Positions 18,642 to 26,749 of a stretch of DNA of 45,065 nucleotides are shown here, in pieces. The position numbers and the translations under genes were made by a program. The DNA is from Gammaproteobacteria bacterium. GTDB lineage: Bacteria > Pseudomonadota > Gammaproteobacteria > Enterobacterales > Kangiellaceae. Numbering within the stretch: position 1 is the first letter of the stretch; each line of letters opens with the position of its first letter. The notes beneath the pieces are model-generated. The model searched no databases, was not told where the DNA came from, and saw nothing but the letters and a program-made list of their open reading frames with translations. The stretch lies in assembly GCA_013372875.1 (NCBI GenBank), contig JABXIW010000269.1:1-45065 (forward strand), given 5' to 3'.

Positions 18642-21600
18642 TTACTGTATTGTTCGTTTGCGCCATAAATAATAGATGGCGGGCAAAACTAATAACGTTA
18701 GAATGACAGCACTAAGCATCCCTCCAACCATTGGAGCTGCGATTCTACTCATGACTTCAGAGCCTGTTCCTGTTCCATACAAAATTGGAAGCAAGCCAAC
18801 AATAATTGCTGCAGCGGTCATCATGACGGGTCTAACACGCAAACCTGCACCATTGATGACAGACTCAAGCAAGTCATTTCTTGAAATCTTACTCTCATTC
18901 GATTGGTGCTTTTCTAGTAGCTCTTGATAAGATTGGTTGAGATAAACCAGCATAATAACGCCTATTTCTACTGCGACACCTACCAGTGCAATAAAGCCGA
19001 CTCCGACAGCGACTGAGAAGTTGAAACCTTGCAAATACATAAGCCAAATACTTCCAATCATGGCAAATGGTAAGGTCCCCATGATGATGGCAACCTCGGC
19101 AAAACTTCTAAAGTTCATGAACAACAAGATAATAATAATGGCTAAAGTAAGAGGAATTACGTAGGTTAATTTCTCTTTGGCTCGCATCATATATTCATAT
19201 TGACCTGACCATTGAACAGAATACCCAGGCGGCAATTTTAACTGCTCTTTTACAACTGCTTGCGCTGACTCCACATAATTACCTACATCGACATTTTCAA
19301 TATCGATAAAAGACCAACCGTTTAATCTGGCGTTTTCACTTTTAATACCAGGAGGCCCATCTTCAACATAAATATGAGCAACTTCTCCTAAAGGTACTTT
19401 TTGTCCAGATGTAGTGACAATAGGTAAAAGTTCTAACTGTTCAGGTGAGTTTCGATAGTCCTGTGGGTAACGCACATTAATAGGATAGCGCTCCAGACCT
19501 TCTACTGATTGCGATACATTCATTCCACCTATAGCAGTCGCAATCACTTGCTGAACGTCAGCGATGTTTAATCCATAACGAGCAGCATTTTCTCTCTTAA
19601 TATCAATTTTAATATATCGTCCACCTGCGACCCTTTCTGAATACACCGAAGCTGTGCCTGGGACATCTTTTAATATTTGCTCAAGCTGCTGTCCTATTTT
19701 TTGGATCTCACTTAGTTTTGGACCTGCAATTTTTATACCGACAGGTGTTTTTATGCCTGTTGCCAGCATGTCGATCCGAGTTTTAATCGGCATCACCCAA
19801 GCATTAGTTAACCCAGGAATTTTCACCAATTGATCGAGCTCTTTTATCAAACTTTTGGTAGTGACACCCTCTCTCCATTCTGATTTCGGTTTTAACTGAA
19901 TAAAAGTTTCAATCATGGTTAAGGGTGCAGGATCTGTTGCTGTTTCTGCACGCCCTAATTTGCCAAATACATTCTCAACTTCAGGAATGGTTCTTATCAA
20001 TTTGTCGGTTTGCTGAAGTAACTCTCTAGCTTTACCGATTGAAATTCCAGGATAAGTAGTCGGCATATACATCAGATCTCCTTCATCAAGAGGAGGAATA
20101 AACTCACTACCAATTTTGTTCACAGGCCATAACCCAACGATGAATACCAGTAAAGCCATTACTAAAGTCTTTTTAGGGTGCTTTAAAACCAACTTGAGTG
20201 ATGGCATATAAATACCTGTCAAAGCCTTATTAATGGGGTTTTTATGTTCTGGTAATACCTTGCCTCTAATGAAATAGCCCATTAAGACTGGTACTAACGT
20301 TATGGCAAGTGCTGCTGATGCAGCCATAGCATAGGTTTTTGTAAAAGCTAAAGGTGAAAACATTCGACCTTCTTGCGCTTCCAAAGTAAACACGGGAACA
20401 AAGCTGATGGTAATTATCAATAAACTAAAGAAAAGCGCTGGGCCGACTTCTGATGCTGAACGTATGACAATTTCCCATCGATTGGATTTGGTTAACGGTG
20501 TTTTTTCCATATGCTTATGCATATTTTCGATCATAACAATGGCACCATCAATCATCGCTCCAATCGCAATAGCAATGCCTCCCAAGGACATAATGTTGGC
20601 GTTTAATCCTTGCCAGTACATAACAATAAAGGCAGTTAAGATACCTACAGGCAAGCTAATAATTGCGACAAGTGAAGAACGGATGTGAAACAAAAAGAGC
20701 ATACACACCAACGCAACTACGCCGAACTCTTCCAGTAACTTAGTCCATAAATTATTAACGGCTCTTTCAATTAACCCGCTACGGTCGTATACGGTTACAA
20801 GTTCAACACCATCTGGTAAGCCTTGCTTTAAACTTTCTAATTTTTGTTTAACACCTTGGATAGTCTTTTGTGCATTTTCTCCATAGCGCATCACTACGAT
20901 GCCGCCGACAGTTTCACCTTCACCATTTAACTCAGCTATGCCGCGACGCATCTGAGGTCCAATGTTAATATCTGCAACATCTTTTAATAATAACGGTGTC
21001 CCTTTAGCGTTAACTCCTAAAGGAATGTTTTCTAAATCTTCGCGCTTTTGAATATAACCATTGGCTCTGACCATATATTCAGCTTCAGCCATCTCAATAA
21101 CAGAGGCACCTACTTCTTGATTCCCTCTCTTAATAGCCATTTGAATATGCGCTAAAGGTATTTCGTAAGCTCTTAATTTTTCAGGATCAATGGTGACTTG
21201 ATACTGTTTAACCATGCCTCCTAAACTGCTTACCTCAGCAACACCAGGAACAGTCTGTAATTCATACTTCAAAAACCAATCTTGAATACTTCTTAGCTCA
21301 CTAATATCGTGCTGACCTGTTTTGTCTACCAAGGCATATAAATAAACCCAACCGACACCAGTTGCATCGGGTCCAAGTTGAGGTCTAGCGGTCGATGGTA
21401 AACTAGGAGCAACTTGGCTTAAGTACTCCAAGACACGGCTTCTAGCCCAATATAGATCAGTTTTTTCATCAAAAATCACGTAAACATACGAGTCTCCAAA
21501 AAAGGAGTAACCTCGAACAGTTACTGAGCCAGGTACTGATAACATTGCTGTTGTTAGTGGATAGGTAACCTGATCCTCGACTACTTGAGGAGCTTGACCT

Positions 21601-21761
21601 GGATAGCTTGTTTTAATAATGACTTGAACATCTGATAAATCAGGAATAGCGTCTACGGGCGTGTTTTTTAAAGAAAACAAGCCTATGCCCACCAATATCA
21701 AACTTGCTAATAGTACAAAGAACCGATTAACAACTGACCAGCGAATAATGGATTTAATCAT
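18642..21761 (-). CDS. cusA: Heavy-metal-efflux RND transporter, CusA-type
   Basis: The 1039-residue inner-membrane pump drives periplasmic Cu(I)/Ag(I) export through the tripartite complex by proton antiport. The HME-RND N-terminus is IKSIIRWSVVNRFFVLLAS, followed by TPVDAIPDLSDVQVII. The TM4 proton-relay segment is GGIAIAIGAMIDGAIVMIEN. A methionine-containing periplasmic stretch (WVMPIKTRIDMLATGIKTPVGIKI) lies where CusA places its metal-site methionines. Its length is normal for CusA/SilA. It starts 9 bp after the membrane fusion gene stop, with a good RBS (AGGAGAT). A CusA/SilA label fits the surrounding Cu genes better than Czc. Confidence 0.92.
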   Translation of the reverse strand: MIKSIIRWSVVNRFFVLLASLILVGIGLFSLKNTPVDAIPDLSDVQVIIKTSYPGQAPQVVEDQVTYPLTTAMLSVPGSVTVRGYSFFGDSYVYVIFDEKTDLYWARSRVLEYLSQVAPSLPSTARPQLGPDATGVGWVYLYALVDKTGQHDISELRSIQDWFLKYELQTVPGVAEVSSLGGMVKQYQVTIDPEKLRAYEIPLAHIQMAIKRGNQEVGASVIEMAEAEYMVRANGYIQKREDLENIPLGVNAKGTPLLLKDVADINIGPQMRRGIAELNGEGETVGGIVVMRYGENAQKTIQGVKQKLESLKQGLPDGVELVTVYDRSGLIERAVNNLWTKLLEEFGVVALVCMLFLFHIRSSLVAIISLPVGILTAFIVMYWQGLNANIMSLGGIAIAIGAMIDGAIVMIENMHKHMEKTPLTKSNRWEIVIRSASEVGPALFFSLLIITISFVPVFTLEAQEGRMFSPLAFTKTYAMAASAALAITLVPVLMGYFIRGKVLPEHKNPINKALTGIYMPSLKLVLKHPKKTLVMALLVFIVGLWPVNKIGSEFIPPLDEGDLMYMPTTYPGISIGKARELLQQTDKLIRTIPEVENVFGKLGRAETATDPAPLTMIETFIQLKPKSEWREGVTTKSLIKELDQLVKIPGLTNAWVMPIKTRIDMLATGIKTPVGIKIAGPKLSEIQKIGQQLEQILKDVPGTASVYSERVAGGRYIKIDIKRENAARYGLNIADVQQVIATAIGGMNVSQSVEGLERYPINVRYPQDYRNSPEQLELLPIVTTSGQKVPLGEVAHIYVEDGPPGIKSENARLNGWSFIDIENVDVGNYVESAQAVVKEQLKLPPGYSVQWSGQYEYMMRAKEKLTYVIPLTLAIIIILLFMNFRSFAEVAIIMGTLPFAMIGSIWLMYLQGFNFSVAVGVGFIALVGVAVEIGVIMLVYLNQSYQELLEKHQSNESKISRNDLLESVINGAGLRVRPVMMTAAAIIVGLLPILYGTGTGSEVMSRIAAPMVGGMLSAVILTLLVLPAIYYLWRKRTIQ

Positions 21762-21770
21762 CTTAATCTC

Positions 21771-23504
21771 CTAGTGCATGTCAGCATGGTTTTGAGATTG
21801 TTCAGACTTAGAAAACTCTAAAATAATAAACTCATCCGCTACTTGAAAAGTAAATCTAATTTCCTCGCCGACTTTAATCTCATTAATATCAAGGTCATCA
21901 GATAATACGAAATCCATAGTTGCTTCAGGTCTATTCCATTTTTCAATGGGACCACGACTAATGTTGATCACTCTTGTAGACGCATCGATTGAATTAATAA
22001 CGCCATCTACAGTGGCGGAGCTTGGCTCTGAATCTTTGCTATTCATATCCATAATGTGGATATTGGTAATTGAAAAATCACCATTTTCACTTTTACTAAT
22101 TTCAAGGTGTAAACTCAGATCGCTTTTCAGCTGTTCAAAATCTACAGAGTCATCAACGAGGAAATCCATTGTCATCATAGGCCACTTCCACTCATCGATT
22201 GCTTCGTGATCCACATTAATTGACCTTTGGCTTGGGTTGATCTCATTAATAGTAGCACCGACCCAAACAGAGTTAGGTTGGGATTCGACAGACTCCATTC
22301 TTTTAAAGTCCGAAGTTTTACTAGACTCAGAATCAATTAAGAATTGTGCTGAAACCACAACCTCTTCTCCTGCTTTTAAGCCTTCTTTTATTTCTACAAA
22401 TTCTTGATTTTGAAAACCAGTTATTACCTCTATAGATTTAAAACGACCGTCTCCTAAAGCCAATACCACTTTATCTTGATATCCTGTTCGAATAACGGCT
22501 TCTCGAGGGATCGATAAAACATCACCTGTTTGCTTCGAACGAAGCTTTACCTTGGCATACATATTTGGTTTTAAAGATTTATCTTGATTCGAAAATTTAA
22601 GTCTTACTTTTGCCGTTCGAGTCATGCTATCAAGAGTGGGATAGATAAAATCAATGGTGCCATTCCATTTTCTTCCAGGTAAAAAATCGACCATCATTTC
22701 TGCTTCAGCACTAGTTTCAACCCAAGGTAATTGTTTCTCAAAGATTTCAACATCTACCCAAACTTGCTCAATAGAACCGATACTCATGATTTGTGTGCCA
22801 GGTTTAACATGATGGCCTTGACGGATATTCAGTAACTTAACGATACCGTTTTGAGGGGCAAAGAAAGTAATGTTCTTCTTTACCTTTCTGGTCTTTTTGA
22901 TCGAATTTATAATAGAAGGTGCTATTTGATAAGACTCTAATTTTTGTAGCGCAGCCTTTGTAAGGCGTTGATTGCCTCGATTTAATGCAAACAACAACTC
23001 TTCTTGCGCGTTAACCAGCTCAGGAGAGTAAATGGTATAAAGAGGCTGTCCTTTTGTAACCGATTCACCCTCTGCTTTAACGTTTAATGTCTCAACCCAC
23101 CCATCTACTCTTGGGTGAATATGCACTAAAAGATCCTCATCGAAAGCAACAGTGCCTACCGTATTGATGTTAGCGGTCATGGGTGAACTTTTAACCTTAG
23201 CGAGCCTAACTCCAAGGTTATTCACAATCTCGGGGGGAATTTTTATAGCTCCTGGGCCAGCATCCATATTATCCATTCCTTCTTCATACACAGGAACCAA
23301 ATCCATTCCCATTGGAGACTTTCCAGGTTTGTCCCGACGATAGTTTGCATCCATAGGCGCTACCCAGTACAGAACCTTTTTTTCAGAAGACACATTACTG
23401 CTGGTACTAGCTGACTCTTCTGATGTAAAAAGTAAAAAAACTACAGTTGTTACAGCAATTCCAATAAGAGTGCCTATAAATATTGGTAATATTTGTTTAT
23501 TCAT
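21771..23504 (-). CDS. cusB: CusB-type membrane fusion protein with two C-terminal CusF domains
   Basis: The 577-residue periplasmic adaptor has an N-terminal membrane anchor (about residues 7-27). A heavy-metal-binding lead segment follows (YWVAPMDANYRRDKPGKSPMGMDLVPVY), then the usual lipoyl/hairpin and beta-barrel body to about residue 400. Two tandem CusF-like copper chaperone domains are appended. The first keeps the His...W-P-M-M-T-M-D-F copper motif (DHEAIDEWKWPMMTMDF). The second reads SRGPIEKWNRPEATMDF, having lost the His, the Trp stacking position and one Met. It overlaps the TolC gene end by 8 bp and precedes the RND gene. Fusion removes the need for a separate cusF. Confidence 0.9.
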   Translation of the reverse strand: MNKQILPIFIGTLIGIAVTTVVFLLFTSEESASTSSNVSSEKKVLYWVAPMDANYRRDKPGKSPMGMDLVPVYEEGMDNMDAGPGAIKIPPEIVNNLGVRLAKVKSSPMTANINTVGTVAFDEDLLVHIHPRVDGWVETLNVKAEGESVTKGQPLYTIYSPELVNAQEELLFALNRGNQRLTKAALQKLESYQIAPSIINSIKKTRKVKKNITFFAPQNGIVKLLNIRQGHHVKPGTQIMSIGSIEQVWVDVEIFEKQLPWVETSAEAEMMVDFLPGRKWNGTIDFIYPTLDSMTRTAKVRLKFSNQDKSLKPNMYAKVKLRSKQTGDVLSIPREAVIRTGYQDKVVLALGDGRFKSIEVITGFQNQEFVEIKEGLKAGEEVVVSAQFLIDSESSKTSDFKRMESVESQPNSVWVGATINEINPSQRSINVDHEAIDEWKWPMMTMDFLVDDSVDFEQLKSDLSLHLEISKSENGDFSITNIHIMDMNSKDSEPSSATVDGVINSIDASTRVINISRGPIEKWNRPEATMDFVLSDDLDINEIKVGEEIRFTFQVADEFIILEFSKSEQSQNHADMH

Positions 23505-24909
23505 TGCTATCTCCCAAACCTTCTACTGCATTAAGTAGCTCTTCTGAATTCTGTATAAAATAATAATTAAGTTGCATTATCGATTTAACTTTTGCTGTGT
23601 GTATCGATAGAAGCTCTAAGCTAGCATCCAACTCAGCTATTCTTGCTCTAACTACCTCTGCAAAATCACTGACGTCATTACTATAAGCGTTGAGAGCTGC
23701 TTCAGCTTGCTGGCTCATTTGGGGTAAGAGAGACTTTTGATAAAGTGCCTGTCTCTCCCCTAATTTCTGTAATTTAGCTGTTTCCGCCTCAATATTTGAA
23801 AGAAAATTTCTTAAGGTTAACCACTTATCATCTTTCATTGCTTCCTTATTAGAAACTGCCGACTTCACTTGGCTATCCTGCTTTGATGAACTGAAAAGCG
23901 GCAAACTAACAGTTACCCCCACACTAAAAAAGTCAGCTCTACTCATTCCAGATGGCGCACTATCACGATAGGAATAGCTTGCACTCAGTCCCCACTCAGG
24001 TTTATAGGCTTGTTTAGCTAATTCGACGCCCACATCACCAGCCATGATCTTCTTATCAATACTGATTAATAATGGATGTTGCTTAACCTTCTCTATCACC
24101 TCAGTAGAATTGAAAATATTGGAATTAAGATCTAGTAGCTTTTCAGGATATAAGCGCTTAATTTTTGGTAATTGAGAACTTACTTTTGTTGAATTCAGAG
24201 TTTGTATATCTAAATGATTTTCAGACTGCCCATAAAAATCATTTGAGCCAACCCATTCATTAAGCTTTGTTATGGCTACTTTTTGATTTTGTTTTAATTG
24301 AAACAATTTATCTTCAAGCCTTGTTAGCTCTAGCTCTGCGCGAATGATGTCTTGTTGGTGAACTTTACCAAAACTTGAACCATAACCTGCCTCAGCTACC
24401 TCTGTCAGCTGCTCAAAAAGCCCTTTATTTGTTTCTAGAATCTCAATACTTGCTTGTGCTTTATAAGCATCTAGCCATAAATTAGCCGCCATTAAGCTTA
24501 CACTAGCTTTACGGTTCTCTCTTAGCCAAGGTTGCTGCTCACTTAGAGTTTTAAATTGCTTCGACTTTAGCTCCAAGCTATCGCCCCTAGGAAGCATTTG
24601 GGAAATGCCTACTTTGAATTGAGTCATGGGCTCTTGATTAAACTCGAAGGTATCTGTAGGCAAATTAGCCAAATTCACCGAGAGTTTAGGATCTGGCAAT
24701 ACATTGTTCGCTAAACTTTGCTCGTAAAGTGCAGCTTGACGATTTTTACTTTTACTTAACCAAGGATCATATTTTTGAGCTTGACGAAGAGCTTCTTTAA
24801 GACTCAATTTACCTTGGGTTTCGGCCTTAGCTTTAACAGGTTGTACTAAAGCTAAACTAACGATTAGCGTGTATTTTAATACCTTACTAGGTAACGTATA
24901 TATAGGCAT
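23497..24909 (-). CDS. cusC: TolC-family outer-membrane channel, CusC-type
   Basis: The protein has 470 residues from the ATG at 24909, chosen because GGAGG lies 5-6 bases upstream; the longer frame from TTG at 24924 lacks this. A signal peptide runs to about VKAKA, followed by the outer membrane factor repeats (LKEALRQAQKYDPWLSKSKNRQAALYEQ and the mirrored LAKQAYKPEWGLSASYSYRD half). There is no lipobox cysteine, unlike E. coli CusC, so it is not a lipoprotein. It forms the exit duct for the CusAB pump. Its end overlaps cusB by 8 bases. Confidence 0.88.
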   Translation of the reverse strand: MPIYTLPSKVLKYTLIVSLALVQPVKAKAETQGKLSLKEALRQAQKYDPWLSKSKNRQAALYEQSLANNVLPDPKLSVNLANLPTDTFEFNQEPMTQFKVGISQMLPRGDSLELKSKQFKTLSEQQPWLRENRKASVSLMAANLWLDAYKAQASIEILETNKGLFEQLTEVAEAGYGSSFGKVHQQDIIRAELELTRLEDKLFQLKQNQKVAITKLNEWVGSNDFYGQSENHLDIQTLNSTKVSSQLPKIKRLYPEKLLDLNSNIFNSTEVIEKVKQHPLLISIDKKIMAGDVGVELAKQAYKPEWGLSASYSYRDSAPSGMSRADFFSVGVTVSLPLFSSSKQDSQVKSAVSNKEAMKDDKWLTLRNFLSNIEAETAKLQKLGERQALYQKSLLPQMSQQAEAALNAYSNDVSDFAEVVRARIAELDASLELLSIHTAKVKSIMQLNYYFIQNSEELLNAVEGLGDSNE

Positions 24910-25009
24910 ACTTGCCTCCAACAATAGATAAGCAACAGGGATTAAGTCTCAGTCTGACTAAATACCAATTAAATTGATCGATTTTGTACCAGTGAATTAC
25001 TGGCTTGGC

Positions 25010-25384
25010 TTAACCTAATATTGGGGGTCGATATGGGGTATCTAAATAACGACTAGGGTAGAAAGTAGAATAAGTATATGTTTCAGAATGCTGTGCATTG
25101 AACTCATATAGAAAGCTAGCTTGGCTTAAATAGACAGGCACCGTAACTGCACATTGTTGCATTGGGCAAGAATCAGCTGAGCCACAACAGTCAGAGGTTT
25201 TATCTGATTCCATTGTATTTGTATAGTCCATTTGATGCATTGAGTGCATGCTATGATCCATCTCAACAGCTTCTGTAACTTGTTGAGTCATTTTCGAACA
25301 CTGAATTGAAGCACTAGCAAATACTTGGTTTGTAGAAACCAAAATAAATACTAAAACTATGACTTTTAATAAAAAGTGTTTCAA
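25010..25384 (-). CDS. Small exported His/Met/Cys-rich metal-binding protein, copper operon head gene
   Basis: The 124-residue protein has a TTG start and an N-terminal signal peptide to about VFASA. The mature region is rich in metal ligands: MDHSMHSMHQMDY, then DCCGSADSCPMQQC. The C-terminus reads STFYPSRYLDTPYRPPILG. The RPPI tail and general plan recur in the 99-residue protein at 26401, which heads the other RND operon. CopL-like or related periplasmic metal-binding proteins are the nearest idea. It is 85 bp upstream of cusC and begins the leftward operon, about 26 nt after a predicted transcription start. It could be a copper buffer or a sensor. Confidence 0.7.
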   Translation of the reverse strand: MKHFLLKVIVLVFILVSTNQVFASASIQCSKMTQQVTEAVEMDHSMHSMHQMDYTNTMESDKTSDCCGSADSCPMQQCAVTVPVYLSQASFLYEFNAQHSETYTYSTFYPSRYLDTPYRPPILG

Positions 25385-25416
25385 TTCAATTCTTCCGAAG
25401 AGCCTATACCAGGTGA

Positions 25417-25445
25417 ATTAGACCAGATATCATATTAAAGTTCAA
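25417..25445 (-). promoter_or_regulatory. Predicted promoter of the leftward copper operon
   Basis: On the minus strand, TTGAAC (25445-25440), a 17-bp spacer and TCTAAT (25422-25417) form a fair sigma-70 promoter. It would start transcription near 25410, about 26 nt before the head gene. I see no CusR-box or CueR-type dyad with a 19-bp spacer here, so how copper control is achieved is not evident. Confidence 0.4.
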
Positions 25446-25598
25446 CTGAGAGCATATATTACAATATAATACTATATGAAGTAACCTACATATACATTGA
25501 CCATTCAGTTCCTTAATTCAATGTCGGCTTAGTGACGCTTAGCGCCCATCCTTTGCTATAGGATAATAGTGGTTCTCTTAAATTAAAGGAGAACCCTT

Positions 25599-26231
25599 AT
25601 GAAGTATCTTACCTACATACCTGAGCCTGAAAAGAACGCTCCATGGAATAAAGGAAAACTCATTGGACAACGACCTCCCTTAAAGCAATCTGAGGTCTGG
25701 TCTATTAGAACAAGGTTAGAAATAGCTGGTAACCTGCGTGATCTTACGCTTTTTAATCTAGCAATAGATAGCAAGCTCCGCGGAAGCGATTTGACTAAGT
25801 TACGTGTTAGAGACGTATTTAACGGTAGTTGTGTTCAAAGAAGGGCTTTAATCAGGCAACAGAAAACAAATCAGACGGTTCAATTTGAAATAACACCTCA
25901 AACCCAAGAATCAATATACAAATGGATCATAGATGCTCAGCTGCAACCAGAACAGTACTTGTTCAAAAGCCGTGTTCACTCATCTAAACATCTATCTACC
26001 CGTCAATATTCAAGAATCGTTAAGTCATGGGTAAAGATGATAGGTCTAGATCCAAAGGTATACTCTACTCACTCAATGCGACGAACGAAAGCTACGCTTA
26101 GATATAAGCGAACGAAGAACCTTAGAGCTATTGAGTTATTGCTAGGTCATAAAAAGATAGAAAGCACGGTACGCTATCTCGGTGTAGAAGTAGATGATGC
26201 TTTAGAGATGGCTGAGCAAATAGAAGTGTGA
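25599..26231 (+). CDS. Small tyrosine recombinase (catalytic domain only)
   Basis: The 210-residue protein lacks most of the N-terminal core-binding domain of standard integrases. Catalytic positions are Arg in SKLRGSDLTKLRV (about residue 66), Lys in RQQKTNQ, H-x-x-R in STHSMRRTKA (about 158-161), His in LLLGHKK (about 184) and the nucleophile Tyr in TVRYLGV (about 193). Compact integrases of this type occur singly in many gammaproteobacteria. A clear AAAGGAG ribosome binding site precedes the ATG. It lies between the two divergent metal operons but is flanked by its own repeats, so it is a passenger rather than part of either operon. Confidence 0.88.
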   Translation: MKYLTYIPEPEKNAPWNKGKLIGQRPPLKQSEVWSIRTRLEIAGNLRDLTLFNLAIDSKLRGSDLTKLRVRDVFNGSCVQRRALIRQQKTNQTVQFEITPQTQESIYKWIIDAQLQPEQYLFKSRVHSSKHLSTRQYSRIVKSWVKMIGLDPKVYSTHSMRRTKATLRYKRTKNLRAIELLLGHKKIESTVRYLGVEVDDALEMAEQIEV

Positions 26232-26242
26232 ATGGGTATCAA

Positions 26243-26269
26243 TTAGCGACCTAATTCACAGGTCGCTAA
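26243..26269. terminator. Perfect 9-bp hairpin after the small integrase
   Basis: TTAGCGACC (26243-26251) pairs perfectly with GGTCGCTAA (26261-26269) across a 9-base loop, 12 bp after the integrase stop. No U-tract follows, so it may be a recombinase-binding end structure as well as, or instead of, a terminator. Confidence 0.5.
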
Positions 26270-26400
26270 CGTTCGAAAAGCAGGCATTTAAAATCTAAAT
26301 AATCACACTTAAATTTGTAAATCCCCTTTACACTATACGACTAGATTAAGTTTCAAAGAAAAGTTAAAATTGACATGTATTTCTTAAAAAGCCAATAGTT

Positions 26401-26700
26401 TTGAAATTATTTCTAGCCATATTATTAACAATTATGACCTTGCAAGCGTCCATTCAGAATGCGGATGCTCATAGTGCTATTGTTGATCAGTATGGTCTGC
26501 ATGAAATTCTAGATATTGATTCCTCCAATGAAAATGAGCACGACTCCAGTCATTGTTGCCATTGTTATAACTCAAGCACTCTATTTGTTAACTTTCCTCA
26601 AGAAGGTATTTTACCTATAGGTAAGAAAAGTAGCTTTTCTACTATATCAAACCACTACCAAACCTATCTCAGCAGGTTGTTTCGTCCCCCGATTCAGTAA
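26401..26700 (+). CDS. Small exported His/Cys-containing protein, Czc operon head gene
   Basis: The 99-residue protein has a TTG start and a signal peptide to about NADA. The mature part contains HSAIVDQYGLHEILD and a ligand cluster HDSSHCCHCYN, then a tail HYQTYLSRLFRPPIQ. The tail parallels the RPPI ending of the copper-operon head protein at 25010-25384, so the two look like distant paralogues specialised for different operons. It lies 49 bp upstream of the TolC gene. Similar small proteins often open Czc-type clusters. A periplasmic Zn/Co/Cd-binding role is inferred. Confidence 0.65.
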   Translation: MKLFLAILLTIMTLQASIQNADAHSAIVDQYGLHEILDIDSSNENEHDSSHCCHCYNSSTLFVNFPQEGILPIGKKSSFSTISNHYQTYLSRLFRPPIQ

Positions 26701-26749
26701 TTTCCTACATTTTTTTAAATTTAAAACTTAAATCCTTAAGGAAATTATT

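Larger units (their letters stand above)
25534..26272. mobile_element. 739-bp single-integrase element inserted in a palindrome loop
   Basis: This segment separates the two halves of palindrome R2/R3 and contains essentially one gene, a 210-residue tyrosine recombinase. Its ends carry short inverted copies: ACGCTTAGCGCCC near 25535 at the left, and GGTCGCTAACG at 26261-26271 at the right. No cargo is present. It looks like a minimal self-mobilising unit or the remnant of one. Confidence 0.55.
25520..26288. repeat. Split 30-bp palindrome R2/R3 flanking the integrase insert
   Basis: AATGTCGGCTTAGT at 25520-25533 and TCGAAAAGCAGGCATT at 26273-26288 are the two halves of one repeat. Put together they give 30 bp matching copy R1 at 14291 in 27 of 30 positions. 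The 739 bp between them therefore interrupt the palindrome at its loop. Confidence 0.65.

Noticed and set aside
26370..26398. Promoter for the Czc operon from the TTGACA near 26370
   Set aside because: The best -10 (AATAGT) is poor and lies only a few bases before the start codon, so it was not listed as a feature.
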